Assembly (NCBI GenBank): GCA_028751875.1
Contig: CM054156.1
Span: 53,316,079-53,380,078, forward strand
Source of the DNA: Rapana venosa
Taxonomy: Eukaryota; Mollusca; Gastropoda; Neogastropoda; Muricidae
Direction: 5' to 3'
DNA length: 64,000 nt
The notes under the pieces were generated by a model. That model was given only the letters and a program-made list of their open reading frames with translations, was not told the origin of the DNA and ran no database searches. Within the stretch, counting starts at the first letter, position 1, and every line of letters begins with the position of its first letter. The position numbers and the translations under genes were made by a program. Shown piece by piece: positions 13,290 through 26,392 of this stretch.

Positions 13290-14235
13290 TTCCACTTTTT
13301 ACAACCCCGAGTCTTCCCCGATGTTCAAACGTCTTTTTCTTTCTTTGTCCCCAAAAACTCTCTTTACAGTGGTAAAAGAAAAAACACACAGTTCCCAAAA
13401 TATCCTAAAAAAGGGGTCATTCTCCCAGGGGTTTTTACCCGTTTTTGGGCTCTCTGGAATTTTCACGAAAAATACTTTTTGGGTCATTCCCTGTTCCTTC
13501 CCCCCCTAACATTGCAAAAAACCCATCAAAAGGGGAAAATATTTCACCCCTCGCAACCCCAAGGAAAAGGGGGTTAAAATTTTTTTAAAAACGGTGAATG
13601 CCCTTTTACAAACCTCTGACCAAAAATTTAAACCCCTCAAACACTACAAGAGGGTTTTCGAAAATGTGAGGCATCCCCCTTCCCCCTGACCGGCTCCTTC
13701 CTGGGAAAGGGCCCCCTGCCCCCGGTACATTTGACTTTCCCGGACGCAAAAACGCAAACGAAGGGAATAGAGCGGCAGTGGGGAAAACAAAACGGAAATC
13801 AAAAAGCAGCTCTTCCGGAAAAAAAAAATAAACAAAGTCAAAAACTTTAATTCTTTCCCGAAAAAAACCCCAAAGTAAATCTTTCTCAAATGTTGGTGCC
13901 GTCCCAAGAAACTTTCTTTTCCCCCACGTCCCATCTTCTTGGATCCTTTAAAAGGGCCCAAACCCTCGGCCCTTTTCCCTCCACAACCCTTCGAAATAAA
14001 TTTCCTTCTATTTTTCTGACTTTTTCTTGGGGCAAAAACCCAACATCCGTTTCCCAATTTGGATCAGGGGTCCTTTCCCCCGGAAATTTCCCGATCCCCC
14101 AAATTTTCGGTACCCCCTTTTTCTTCCCTCAAAAAAAAATAGATCAACAATTTTGAAAAGGGAAGGGGCCATAACATCATGTGATCGGGGTCCATACGCT
14201 TTTCTTTTTTACAGGCCTTCCACAACTTATACCGT
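13290..14235 (+). pseudogene. Eroded CR1/L2-like LINE fragment (LINE A)
   Basis: This aligns by eye with the cleaner copies of the same family. 13,300-13,640 follows 59,210-59,600 (CCGATGTTCAAACGTCTTT, ACAAACCTCTGACCA). 13,760-13,930 follows 59,670-59,840 (GAGCGGCAGTG, GGAAATCAAAAAGCAG, CTTCTTGGATCC). 13,940-14,235 follows the minus-strand copy at 42,690-43,000 (GGCCATAACATCATGTGAT). It therefore covers the endonuclease C-terminus and the linker toward the reverse transcriptase. Reading frames are destroyed by run-length indels. Similarity ends near 14,235. Confidence 0.7.
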
Positions 14236-16640
14236 ATCGGGGGAGGAAAGGAGAGCAAGATTCACTGGAGAAAAGGAAAACCCTCCCCGAGGGGTTCGGG
14301 GGACCCATTTCTTTGGGGGTTTGGGACCCGGAAAGGAAGGGGACTGGTCCCAAAATAATCCTCTAAGTCCACAGGTGTTGTCAGTCCCCGTAAATTTTAG
14401 CCCCGATCCCAAAACTGTCATTTTTCGTTTCAAATTCGAAGCCCTGGAGGTTTTTCCCGGCCAAAAAGTCCCAAAAAACCCACCCACCGCCCTAAAGTCC
14501 CAGTAAATTTCCCAAAAGGGCTTCAGGGGCCAAAAAGGCCAAAAAGCGGAAAAAAATTTAAAACCCGGGAAAAAAACCCCACCCCCCTGGGAGTCCAAAA
14601 AATTCGCCCGGGTTTAAACCGTAGGGGGGACCCTTTTTAAAGAAAACAGTCCCCAAACGCCCCTTTCACCCCGGGGCCGGGAAAAAAGGAGGGTTTGATG
14701 CCTCCAAAACACCACCAGGCACAATTTGGGCACTGAATTTTAGCAAGGGGAAAGGGAATCAGGAAACGGGGGAAAAACCGGGATGAGGGGAACGAAGAGA
14801 AGGGGCACCCCTTACTGGGCAGTCTGACGTTGTTGGGTTTACTGAGAAAAGGGGGATGTGGGGGGGGAGATGGGTTTTTGTAACAACCAAGGGTAGGGGG
14901 AAAAAGAAAAGGATTCCCGGCGCACCAAGGCCCCCCCGGGGTCCAGCAGAGGGGGCTGGGTTTTCCGCCTGGGCAGCGCCAACCTTTTGGGCATCAGCCA
15001 GGGCCCCAGACGGAAGAGAGCAGCAGTCCAAAAAGTCCGAGATGCAGCAAGCGGTACGAGAGTGAAGGAGGGCTCACCAGCATTGGGTCACCTGGGCAGG
15101 ACCCCTCGCCAAAAGAAGGGAACAAAAAAGGCCAGTGGTGAAGGGAAAAGCAAAAAAGGAGCGGCCCGGGGGAGAAGCTCCAGGAAAACCAGGGGGGGGG
15201 CCCAGAGAGGGGCGGCCAACAAAACCCCCCATCGACCCCGGAGCTTGCCCCCCCAAAGCAGTTTCCGGCAGAGGGGGCCCCAGAAAAACCAAAATGTTGG
15301 GCGGAAGATGGCGGAGAAGGGGGGAGGCGCGGCCAGGGGACCCGGGCCCGGAAACTTGGAGGGCGTGCCCGACGCCCTGAACAGTTAAAGGGCAGAGCCC
15401 GAACGCCGGGGGCTTGGGCGAAAACCCGGGGGTTTTTTTGTTTGGTTTTCAGCGGATGCCCGAGAAAAAAGGGCCCAAAACAAACTGCGGAGGCTGAAGA
15501 CGAAACCAGGGAGCGGGCGCAGCGAACCAAACCCCCCGCAGGGGAGGGAGGCTACTCCCCACTTCCCAAAAGGGGGCAAACACCACCCCATCCCAGTCGA
15601 CCCCTTGGGGAAAAGGGGGATTTTCCGGGGGTGGCCCCGGGGAAAAATGAGAAAAACATCAGCTGCTGACACAGTTGATTTTGGGGGCCCGGGGGGATTT
15701 TTATCAGCCAAACCACCCCATGAAGAAGGGTTTTTGTTGGGGCCCCCACGGGGCGGTTAACACGCCCCCCCCCTGAACGCCCTCTCTCCGGGCAGCAGCC
15801 CGGGACTTGGGGGACAAGCGCTTGGGGCATTGGCTGCCTGCTGAAAGGGGGGACTGCCATGCTTGGGGGCAGGGCAGGGGCCCTGACCCAACCCCCCGGC
15901 CTCGCCTTTTTTGGGAAAAACCCGGGGGGCCCAAAATATCGGGAAAAAAGCCCCACGAACAAAATGCGTCCAAACACGAGTCCGGGGTTTTGATTGGGGG
16001 CAGTGGCCCGGGGGGGTTTTTTTTGGGCGGGGGAAATTTTTAGGGAGGGGAAACTTTAAACTTGGGTCACCTGCAGGCCTTTTGGGCCCCCAAAGTGCTG
16101 CCCCTTTACCCCCCCCGCCGCCCACCGTCCCAGGGTCACCCCAGATGCTCGGCTACAAAAACGTCGAAAGGCGCACGGAAACAAAAAGCTCAAAAGCTTT
16201 TCGGGGGGGATTTTCCCCTGAAAGCCGCATCATGGGACCTCCCCTCCCCAGGGAGGCAAAAGGGCCCGCACCCCCACGGTATAAGCACGCCCCGGGGGTG
16301 GGTGACCCCCCCATGGAAACCTTTAGCCCAAAACCCCCACATCACCCGGGGCCCCCGTACTAAAGACATTCTGGGAAGGGGACCGGCAACTTTTTTTGGG
16401 GGGGGTACCGAACCGGGGGGTCAAGCTCCTCTAAGGGGGACAAAGGTTCCTTTCCCAAACTGAAAGGGGTGGGGTGGCAGGCAGCGGGGCCGGTTTATCC
16501 GCCTCCAACTTCCTTTAGGGCGACCCCTTTAAGAACAACGCCCCCGATTTTTGGGAACCCGAGGGGTACCTCTCTCCCAAATTTTGCGTCCTGAGTTTTT
16601 ATGAAATTTCCAGGGCCTCAAATTTGCAACTTTTCACGTT
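14236..16640. other. G+C-rich stretch, no gene recognised
   Basis: Markedly richer in G and C than its surroundings, especially 14,900-16,500. Overlapping open frames of 60-178 codons exist on both strands but are Pro/Gly/Ala/Arg-rich, have no recognisable domain and overlap each other, as expected when stop codons are rare. I see no LINE or SINE motif here. Confidence 0.5.
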
Positions 16641-16642
16641 TA

Positions 16643-16800
16643 AGTCAAGTCAAGGCAAGTGAAATAAGTGAAAAACACTTAATCATACCATGGGGGGGGA
16701 AATTTCGGGGGACTTGGCGGCAGATTTAGATGTAAATTTTCCCCCAGAAAACGGGGGAAAGCGGTTTCATATTGGGGGGTTTTAATTTTTCCAATAACTT
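16643..16800 (-). repeat. 3'-UTR fragment of Rex1/L2-like LINE (LINE B)
   Basis: AAGTCAAGTCAAGGCAAGTG, AAAAACACTTAATCAT and, further on, TTTCATATTGG occur in the same order and orientation as at 40,385-40,530, the 3' end of the minus-strand LINE B. A CA-rich tract follows in both places. The coding part is not visible. Confidence 0.6.
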
Positions 16801-16919
16801 AAGAAAAATTTAAAAACATGGGCCATACAACCCAACCCACCCACACAAAAACACACACACAACACAACGTACCCACAACCCCACACAAACACAGGGACTA
16901 CAACTATTGTCCTTCGGTG

Positions 16920-17255
16920 GGACCCATAAACCGAGGTCCCCCTGGGGCCCAAAAAAATGCAGAAATCTGCGCCAAAACGCCCAATTCCTGTTCCCCCTTT
17001 TCGAAAAGTAGGCCCTCGGGTGCCCTTGGGGAAAAATGCCCAAATTTACAAAACCCCTTTCACACGGGGACGGAAAGTAAAAATAACACATGAGTGCTTA
17101 TTCCAAATTTTCCTCCCATAATATTTTTTTTTATTTAAAAAGTCTTTTAGCGTTTGGGTTTGTTGCTTTACAAGATTTAGGCCATATAAGTTCCCAAAAT
17201 TATTTTATTATTAAAAATTATTATTTTAAGATTATTAATTTTATTTTTTTTTATC
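16920..17255 (+). repeat. SINE, body plus tail
   Basis: The body begins GGGACCCATAAACCGAGGTC, continues CTTTTCGAAAAGTAGGCC and ATTTACAAAACCCC, then GAGTGCTTATTCCA, all also present at 39,440-39,650. It then runs into the shared tail (TTTGTTGCTTTACAAGATTT, TTATTATTAAAAATTATTA) seen at 49,813-49,890. This copy connects the body of one truncated SINE to the tail of others, so it is useful for defining the full element. The head is not clear. Confidence 0.7.
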
Positions 17256-17639
17256 CCCGAAAAATGAACCCATTCTTGTTTCAGGGAAATTCCATCATCC
17301 TCAAACTGCAATTGACACCCTACCAAAAACCCTTTACCTTTTTCCCAACATTCTGAGAGTTAAAGGCTTGTTTCCCTCCTAATTTCATTCTCTAAAAATC
17401 CTTTTAAAAAATTGTTCTAAACAGCCCAATTTAAAACCCTTTTCTCCCAAAATCCGTTTTGGCCTGGGGGTTTTAGGCTCCTATCGCTCGCCCCTAACAC
17501 GGGAAATACCCTTTTTTAAACCGTTAAAAAACTTTACTTTTCTTCGGGTCGGGAAAAAATTCCCCATTTTTACCCCTTCCACCCCATTATCCCGCGCCTT
17601 CCCCAAAAATTGACCACAATTTTTTTCCCCCCCTTCAAA

Positions 17640-18400
17640 AACATTCGGTGGGAAATGGCAAGCCCCTCCCCGGGTTTATTCATACCTCAAAAGAACCCAA
17701 ATTCCCAAAAGTCGCAGTAAAAAAAATACTGGCAATCCTGCAGGTTTGGGAAAGTGGTTGGGACAGGGATCAGTTCTGCCCCGTTTTTTTTTCCTCTCAA
17801 CGGGGCCCCCTTCACATGTAATGAACCCTCACCAACAACTAACCCTTTTTTCGCAGAAGACTTCAGGGTTCAAAAAAAACGTTACACCTAAAATCTGCCC
17901 TTCCCTCTAAAAAAACAATGGTCCCACTGCCTTTAAAAAAAATCCCCAAAAAAAGGAGGGTTTCAAAAAAAGCCAAATTAAAAGCCCAATTTAAACCCAA
18001 GCTATGCTTGGGGACAAAAAAAAATCCCCCAAAACAATTCAATAGAAATCGGAAAACACAGTGCCCCATCCATCTGTGAAGTATCTTGGGGCGTTTTCGA
18101 AAAACGCAACCCGGCAAGCAAAAAATTTATCACCCCCCCTTCCCTCGTGGATTAAATTCCCAAAAATTTCGGGGGGTATTAGTGCAATGAAAGAACCTGT
18201 CCCCCTTTTGGGAACATCCAAAAAAAGTTCCCTTCTCATTCTCTTCCCCTCTGGATATTGGGAAATTTTTTGTTGGGGTGGGTTGGGCCCGCCAACATTT
18301 TCCACTCCCCTTTAAAGGGGTTTCCCAAAAATCTTTCAGCTCGCTAATCCTCAGAAAAAAAAATCTGAACACAAATTTTAAAATCTTCTCTTGCGATCTC
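17640..18400 (+). pseudogene. Eroded non-LTR reverse transcriptase fragment
   Basis: The + frame at 18,061-18,315 keeps the order SVKYLGAFS, then KISGGISAMKEPVPLLGTS, then WGGLGPPT, matching the post-catalytic KYLGV...KISR...P...WGG pattern of CR1/Jockey-type RTs. Upstream, CGGGTTTATTCATACCTC and GGGATCAGTTCTGCCC fit the SYL...GVPQGSVLGP block. The catalytic YADD cannot be read. The family assignment is inferred from motif order only. Confidence 0.45.
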
Positions 18401-18862
18401 CCACGGTTGCCTGTGCCACAGAGAGCAAACTAAAATAGTACCCCGTTCAAAGGGGCCCACCCAAACCCAACCCCCCTCCAAACCCCGGGGGAATTTTCTT
18501 TACCTTTACCCCTTAGTTTTCCCCCCCCTCGGGTGCAGAACACTGTGGGGGCGAATACCGGGTTTCAAACCCAAACCACTGTTGGGCGTAGCCTTTTTTC
18601 CCGGGGGTGGCCTTCCCTCTAGAAAACGACCTTCCCTCCTCCCTTTGACAGAAGCCCTTTTTTTTTGACACTTTAAAAACAAACCCCAAAATATTTATTT
18701 CGGAAAAATAACTTTTCCCCCCTTTTATTTCAAATCTGCTTTTTCTTTAACACCCAAAAACCATTACCCCCCAAAGCCTTTCAACCCGAATGTGGTGGGG
18801 GTAGGTGGGACATTTGAATTTTTTTTAAAATTTTAAAGTATTCACTGTAAGATTTTGGGGAA

Positions 18863-18930
18863 AGCAAGCGCTCTGATTTTTCTTTGCAAGAATTTCATAA
18901 AAATTCCAATTTATTATTTTTTTTTGGGGT
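18863..18930 (+). repeat. SINE/LINE 3' tail, copy 3
   Basis: GCAAGCGCTCTGATTTTTCT, TTGCAAGAATTTCATAAAAA and TTCCAATTTATTATT match the shared tail. No body can be recognised upstream. Confidence 0.55.
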
Positions 18931-19244
18931 GGAACGGGGGTCAAGGTAAGCGCCCGTTAGAAAGCGAAAAAACCCCGGGTTGAAGGTGGGCGGTTTTTTT
19001 TGTTTTCCCCGTTTGGGGGCCGGGAAAATTTTTTCCCCCCTCCCTTTTGGGCCAGGGGTGGGGGTCTGGGGGCTGTTTTCGGTTTAGAAAGTAAACCGAG
19101 GGGCCCGTGGTTACACGTAATTAAATTTGCGGAAGAAAAAACCCCCCGGCAACAAGAGAGTTGGCCCCCGGAAAATTCTTAAAAAAAACCCCTTGATAGG
19201 GAAACAAAAACAGTGCAAAAAAAAAAAATAAAAAAAAAGGGGTT

Positions 19245-19450
19245 TAAAGGGGGGCGCAGGGGCTAAGTGGCGACCGTTCCCGCTCTCCCCCCGGGGGGGA
19301 AACACCCGAATTTTCAGGGGAAATCTGCCGTGATTTAAATGGGATGAAAAAAATCTAGCGCTTTGTTTGGGGGTTTAACAAGATTCAGCGCTATATAAAT
19401 TTCCAAAAAAATTTTTATTTTTTTATTAATTTTTTTTTTTTTTTTTATTT
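19245..19450 (+). repeat. SINE with alternative head plus shared tail
   Basis: The head reads GGGGCTAAGTGGCGACCGTT (resembling a tRNA-type A box, GGCTAAGTGG). The middle is ACACCCGAATTTTCAGGGG and AATCTGCCGTGATTTAAATG, then comes the shared tail (TAGCGCTTTG, ACAAGATTCAGCGCTATATA). The body differs from the SINE at 16,920, 39,440 and 49,813, but the tail is the same. A second piece of this body is at 5,888. Confidence 0.6.
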
Positions 19451-19499
19451 TTTATTTTTAATTTTTATTTGGGATCTGGGCTCCGGGAGGGCACCTATC

Positions 19500-19640
19500 A
19501 CCCTTTTTCCCCACCCCTGTCTCCTGTTCCCCCTGTCCATTTTTGCCATTTTCACATGTCTCCTATCACTGTCCCCCCCCCCCTGTCATCGGGCACCTAC
19601 ACCTTCCCCCCTTATTTCCTCCGGCCGCCCTTTACTTTCC
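19500..19640. repeat. CCTGTCC/TGTCACC-rich repeat
   Basis: Short pyrimidine-rich repeats (CCTGTCC, CACCTACACC) resemble 13,040-13,240. Confidence 0.4.
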
Positions 19641-22600
19641 ATTTTTGTTTCACCTTATTCCGCCTGCCTTTCTTTCCACCCCATCCCTTGGGTGGGTTGC
19701 CCTGGGACGACGGTGGAAATTCCACTATTTCATGAAGTATGGCCAACCCACGGCTCTCTCTGTTTCTTTTTTAAAACCCCCTTGAAGCTTTTTTCCCGGG
19801 GTGGTGGCGTAAGTTGTTGGGCCATGAAGGATTTTTTGGGCCCCCTTTGCCTTTTTTCCCGAGTGTAGGTAAAGGGGGGTGAGGGTGCCCTAACGAAAGG
19901 GAACGGTTTGGGGGGCGAATATCAGAAAGCTTTTTTGGGGCCCCGCATATTGAGGGCGGCCCCATCCCCTCCCCTCGTGTTTTACCCCCCTGACCCTAAA
20001 GAAGCGGATAACCCCTTTTCGCTGATGAACCCGGAGGACCCCGTTTTTTGAAGCCAAGGCTTTTCAAATTGGGGGGGGGGCCCATTTCCCCATGGGAAAA
20101 GCTCAAAGCGGGGTAACCCCAGCTTGAGGAAAACAAAAAGCCCCTTTTTTCCCGGGGGCTAACCTTTCCCCTCCAAAGAAGTTCCCCAAAAGCTTGGGGG
20201 CGGGACATCAAAATGATTAGAGTGCGGGGGGCCCATCCCCAATCCCGGGGTTTGCCACCACGGGAAATGATTCCCCTCCCTTTAAAGTCCCCCGGGGGGG
20301 CTAAAAACCCCAAACCCTTGGGGAAAACCCGTCAAAAATCCGGGCACACTCAATTTAGGCTGCCCCTGCCTTTCAAAGAAATAGGGATTGCGTGCCGGTG
20401 ATTTGGGGTAACAATAATATAAAAATTTATAATATATTAAAATTAATATAATAAGATAAAAAGAAGAAGAAGAAAGATTTGATGATTTGATTTGATAAGA
20501 GAAAGGAGAATGGGGTTTGTTTGTTAGGATAAAAGAAGTTTTAAAAAGCAGGTTAAATGGTAGAATCCCTTTTTTTGCCAACTACCTTTGTTGGAACTCC
20601 CCGGTTTAATCCCCCGTAAAAACAAAAGGCAAAATTTTGGGGAAAAAAACTTTTTAACCTTAAACTTTTGTTAGGAATAAAAAAATTTAAAAAAAACCGC
20701 CCTTGCCTTGCTTTTTTTCCCTTCTTTCAAAAAAATTATCGTCTCTTTCCTTTTCTCACCCGTCTGTTTTCCCTTCCCAAAGCCTCTCTGTCTTTTTTTT
20801 TTCCCCCCTTTCTCCCTTTTTCTCTCCCCCCCTTCCGGGTTTTTGGGATTTGCTTAAATTTTTTCGGGTTTTGGTTTTTTCTTTCTGGGGGCCCCCCTTT
20901 GGGGGTTTTGGCTGTCTGTCTTTCTGCCATTTCCCCCTCCCCAGTTTCCCAAAGGGGATTCAGAAAGTTTATTTCATTGTTTTTACGGGGGGTGGCGTGG
21001 GGTTTGGGGCCTCCCGAAACGTCCCCCCGGGGGGTCCCAATTTTCGGGATTTGACTTTTCCCGGGAATACAAAAGGAGTTCCATTTTTTGGCAGCGGGTT
21101 TTTGTTGCCCGGGCCCCTAAAAACAAACCCTTTTTTCAAGCCAAAGAGATTTAAAAAGGGTTTTTATCCCGGGGGGTTTAAAAAGGTTTAACACCAAAAA
21201 TTTGGGTTACTTCAAATTTTTGTTTGGGAATTTTGGGGCCCCGAAGGTTTTTAAAAACCCTTTTTCCCTTTGTTTTAACCCCACCAACCAAAGGGCGGTT
21301 TAATTTTAAGGGAAAGTTAAATTTAAGTTGGCCCCAGTTTCCTTTGCCTTTCCTCCCCCTTTTTCCCCTTTCCCCGGGAAGCCCTTGGGCCCCGTAAAAT
21401 GTTTGGTGGTTGCCCCACATTCTTTTTGCGTTTTTACTTGCCCCAAAAAGGGGTCCACCGGAAGGTCCTTTTTCCCGAAAAAGGGTTGGGGGCGTCCCTG
21501 GTGTGGCGGCCGGTTTTTGGGCCCTTTTTCACCCCCTTTTGGTTTCCCCGGGGGACTTTTTTGGAGGCCTATTTGAAAGGGGCCCCAAATTAATTGGCTT
21601 TTTTCACCGAATTTTGGGGTTTTAAACATTCTGGAGAATCTTTAAGGGGAAATGAATGGGTTTTTACAGCCGGGTGCAACCGAAAAACAACCCCGGGCGC
21701 TGGAATTAAGGCCAAGGGCAAATTTTTTTGTTTTCCTAAAAGTTTTTTGGCCCGGGAATTTTGGGGCCAAGATAAAAACGGTTTTTTGGGGTTTTCCCCG
21801 GGGCGAGGGAACAAATTGGTAAGGGGGGTTTTTTAGGGGAAATATCAAAATTTTTTTTTTTCGGGGCCCCAAAAAGGTGGTTTAAAAAAAAAACAAACTC
21901 GCGACTAACCCGGATGGGGCCAATTTTTGGGGTTTTTGCTCTAAACTTAGCTGGCCCCCACTGGGGGTGAAAGCGAAATTTTGTTGGGAGGCTTATATTA
22001 AAAAACCAGGGAAGGGGGTAGAAGGGGTTTTTTTAGGGGCCCTTTTAACCCTTGGAAAAAAAAACCTAAAATTTTTTCCTTTGGGTTTTCCCAAAAAAAT
22101 GAGGTAAAAACCCCCAACCAAAGCCTACGGACGGTTTTCCAATGTTTTTGTGGTTCCACTTTAAATGGACCAACCAAAAAAGGGGGGGAAATGGCTCTGA
22201 AAATTAAAAAGGAAAGAGCAGGAAGGGAAAAACAACCTTTAGGGAAAACCCCCTAAAGGGGGGTTTTTTAAGGGGGGGGCCCCGGTTCAAAAACCCCAAA
22301 AACACAAAAATTAAAGATGACCGGGAAACTGTCCCCCAAAGAAACAGGGAAAAAAAAACAAGTTTTACCAAAAGCTCCCCTTTCGGGAAAAAAGCCCAAT
22401 TAAAAAGGGTTTTTTTTAGAAATGGAAAACCTGGGTCCCCCAAAAAAATTTAAAATTTGGGTTTTTGGGCAAAAGATGAAAAGAAAACCGCCGAAGGGGA
22501 AAAACCCCTAGGAAAAGGCAAATTTAGACAAACCTCCTACCGGGAATGAGGGGGGGGGGGGAAAAAAAGGGAAAAAAACAACCCAAAAAACCCGCCTCAA

Positions 22601-25600
22601 AGACAAATCCTTCTAGGGCCCCTGGGGGAAAACGCTTGAGGAAAAAAATATTTTTCTTGGGAAAATGTGGGTTTTTGCCCAAATTGTCAAAAGGATAAAA
22701 TAATTTTAAAACAAAAAATTTTTTAAGGTGTTTTTTTGGGAAAATTTTTTTAAAAAAGTTACCCTTTTAAAAAATGTTTGTTGAAAATGAAAAAAAAGAC
22801 ATGGGTTTTCCCCCAAAAATAATTTGAAAAATTTGAAAAATTATTTTTCAAAACTGTAAATGGGGTTTTAAAAATTTTGGGTTAAAAAAAAGGAAAAAAG
22901 AATCCCAATGTTTCTAAAAACCCTGGATTTGACCCAAAAAAATTTCAATTCCCGGTTGGGGAAAGGGTTAAAAAAAATTTTTTCCCTTAAGGGGTGATCT
23001 TTTAATAAACGGAAAACCGCCCCAAAAGGCAAAGGTTTTGGGGAATTATAAGGCCAAAATTTTTAACCCAAAAAAATTTTAATGAAAAATAGTTTGAAAA
23101 CAAAAAAAATTTTAAAAAAAGAAAATTGGGGAATTTTTAAAAATCGGAAATTTTTTTTACAGAAAAATTAAATTAAGAATTTTTAAATTAGGGGAAAAAG
23201 GCAAATGGAAGAAAAAAAGATTTTTAAAAATTTTCAAAATTTCGCCAAAAAAAAGGGAACAAAAAGAAAAAGTTATTGGGGAAAAAGTGAAAGGGGAAAA
23301 AAAAAAGCCTTAAAAACAAAAAACCCCAATGGGGGGAAAAATTTAAAAAAGAATTTTAAAAATTTTTTAAAAAAACAAAAGGTTTTTTGAAGTTAACATG
23401 TTTTTAGGGAAAAAGGGGAAGTCAAACAAGGACCCAAAGGATCAAATTTTGGGAAGGAAGAAAGGGAAAAAAACCAAATCAAAAACCCAAAAATTTTCTA
23501 AATCGAGAAAAAAATTTAGAAAAGGTTTAAAAAAGTGAAACCCAAGGATTAAAAAGAAAAGAAATCAAAGGGAAAATTTAAATGTCAAAAAGGAAAATAC
23601 TTAAGCAAATTTATTGGATTCTTTTGTTGAAAATTCCCAAAAAAAAAAAATTTCAAATGTTTAAAAGAAGGGCAGCAAAAAATTTTTTTTTTAAAACAAA
23701 CCCCAAATTTAAAAACCGGAAAAAAAAAGAACCCCTTTTGTGAAGGGGAAAAAAGGAAGGGGCCGCCAATTTTTTCAAAATTTTAAAAAATGGAAAAAGC
23801 ACCTGGGTTATGGGAAACCCCTGGTTTAAAAATCGTTTTTTAAAAATAAAAAATTGGTTGTTGACATTCATTGATTTTAGCAGGGAAAAGGTAAATTTCT
23901 TTCCCCTTTACCGTTTAAATGGTTTTTTTGGTTAAAAAAAGATTAAAAAAAAGCATTTAAAAATGGAAAAAATGGAACAAAATTCCCACCAAGGTTTTTT
24001 TGGGGAAAAAAATTTGGCAATTTTTCCAATTTGTAAAAAGTTTTTGGGGAAAAACCCGGAAAGGAATGACAAAAAAACATATAAAAAACAGCAAAAGAAC
24101 ATGAAAATGGCAAACTCCTTTTAAAAATACCGGGAAAACGGGATTTTTCCCTTGGGAATTACTTTGGCCCAAAACAGGATAAACCCCAAAAAAAAAACTC
24201 CTTTTAAAATTTTTGCAATTGGGAAAATGATTTTAAAAAAGGGTTGAAACCCTTTCAAAATTTAAAAAAGGCGTTTAAAAAAGGGGGTTTAAGAGAATTG
24301 GTGAAGTTATCTGTTGGGAAAAACAAAGGGGGGGTTTTTCTCTAAAAAATTTCTCCTTGCGATGGGGTTTTAAAAAAAAAAATTTATGAAATGCAAAAAA
24401 AGGGCCCCCGTTTAGGGGGAAACCGTGTTTTGGGAAAAAGGTTTTTTAAAAAATTAGTTTAAAAAAAAATTTTTGGGGTGACTGAAAATGTTTTAGGCCA
24501 AAAGGTTTTTCTTTTTTAAAATGGGGGACTTTTTTTAAAAGGTTTTTTCCCCGGATTACATTAAACTAATGAAAACAGAAAAAGGCATTTTAAAAAAATG
24601 AAACTTTTGGAATTTTAAAAAGAAACCCAAATTACCAAGGCTATTAAGGATTAAAAAAAAGTTTAGGGAATAATTTTTAAAAAAAATAAAATTAAAAAAA
24701 TTTTGGAAAAAAATTACCCAAAAAAAAGAAAAAGAAAAAAACAACATTATAAAAACTTGAGCCAAAAATAATTCTGAATTTTTTCTTAAAAAAAAGGCAT
24801 ACTTAAATTGGTGGCCGGAAAACCGAAAGGTTTTTCCCGGGGGGAAAAAACTTTAAAATTTTTTAAACCACGGAAAAAATAAACCCCGGAACAAAAGATT
24901 GCCCTGGGAAAAATTAAAAAAGGACGTGATAGGGGAAACCCCAATACAGCTTTTCAGAAAAAAAAAAAAATTTAAAAGGGTTCCCCCACGCTAATTGGGG
25001 GAAAGGTTTCCCCCCCTTTCTAAACCCCCGGAGACAACCCCAAAATTTTAAAGGAAGGAGAAATCGCCAAAACTTTAAAAAAATGGAATGAAAAAAAACC
25101 CAAGCGCTTTGAAATTGTTTTTTTAAAAAGTTGGGTTTAAAAAATTAAAACATTTTAAGAAAAAATTATTTTCAAATCCCCGCAATTAATTTTGTAGCAA
25201 AAACCATTTTAAAAAAAACCCAAAACATTAAAAAAAAACCAAAAAAAAATACGCCTTTTAAAAAATTTTAATTTTCCATTTGGGAAATTCAGGTTTTTAA
25301 AAAAAAAACTTTTGAAAAAATTTTTTTTAAGAAAAAAAGAAAAAATTTTCTTTTAAAAAAAATGGGATTAAAAAATAATTGGAAAAAGGAAGACAAAATT
25401 TGTATTTTTAAAAAAAGGTTTTACTTCCCTTTTTAAAAACTGGGGGAAAAAACCAAATGGGGGGCCCCATTTAAACCCTGGGGAAAAAACAGCAAAATAT
25501 TAAACAAACCCCGCCAACAAAAAGGACCTTGGGGAGAAAATTGTTTTGGAAAAATTTATTAACACTTTTTTTATCCGGGGGTTTAAAAGGGGAAAAAATA

Positions 25601-26392
25601 AGGAATGGGCTGAAAAAGGGGGGAAATTTGCCAAAGGTTTTGCCATCTGTGTTAAATATGGAGAGAAAATTTTCTTTTTGGGAAAGGGTAAAAAAAGGGG
25701 GTTTTCATTACCCTGGAAAATAATGGAAAAAAAAAAAACAGAAAAAATGGGTTTTTGACTTGAAAAAAATAATCCGAATTTATCCAAAATTTTGGGGAAA
25801 ATTAAACCAAACTTTGAAGAAAACGCCTTTTAAAGGAAATTCCCCAAAAAAGGCTTGAATGGATGCAAGGGGCCCAAGTCTAAAAAAAGAAAAAAGGACC
25901 CCCTTGGGCTTGGGGGAAAAAGGGCCCCCTTCCAAACCCAAAAAAAAGGAAAAGAAAAAATTAAAAAAATTTAAATTTAAAGTTAACCCAAAAAGAATTC
26001 AGGGGAAAAAATTTTGGGGCAAGGGGAAAAAAAAAAACTTCCTGGTTTAAAAAAAGTTTTGGGCTTTGGAAAAACTTACAGAAGGTTTTGACCCAAATGG
26101 CCCAAAGGGAAAATCACCAATAAAAAATTTTTAAGAAGTTGGGGGAAATAGGGACAGCCCGGGAAATTTCAAAAAAAAAAGAGGAGCAAAAATTGGCAAA
26201 TTGGGGTTTAAAACAAGAACTTTGGAAACAAAACACAAAGGGTTAACCCAAAGTTTTAAAAAAAAGGAAAATTTAAAAAATAAAAACGGGCAATCCACAG
26301 CCAGGCAACCGGTGGCCGGAAATTTTAAAAAACCGGGGAAACTTTTAAATATCAAATTTTTCAACCCGGTTAAAAACTAACCCTCCACCAAT

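Noticed and set aside
14994..15530. 178-codon minus-strand frame and partners in G+C-rich sequence
   Set aside because: Overlapping frames on both strands, Pro/Gly/Arg-biased composition, no domain, and in the low-fidelity zone.
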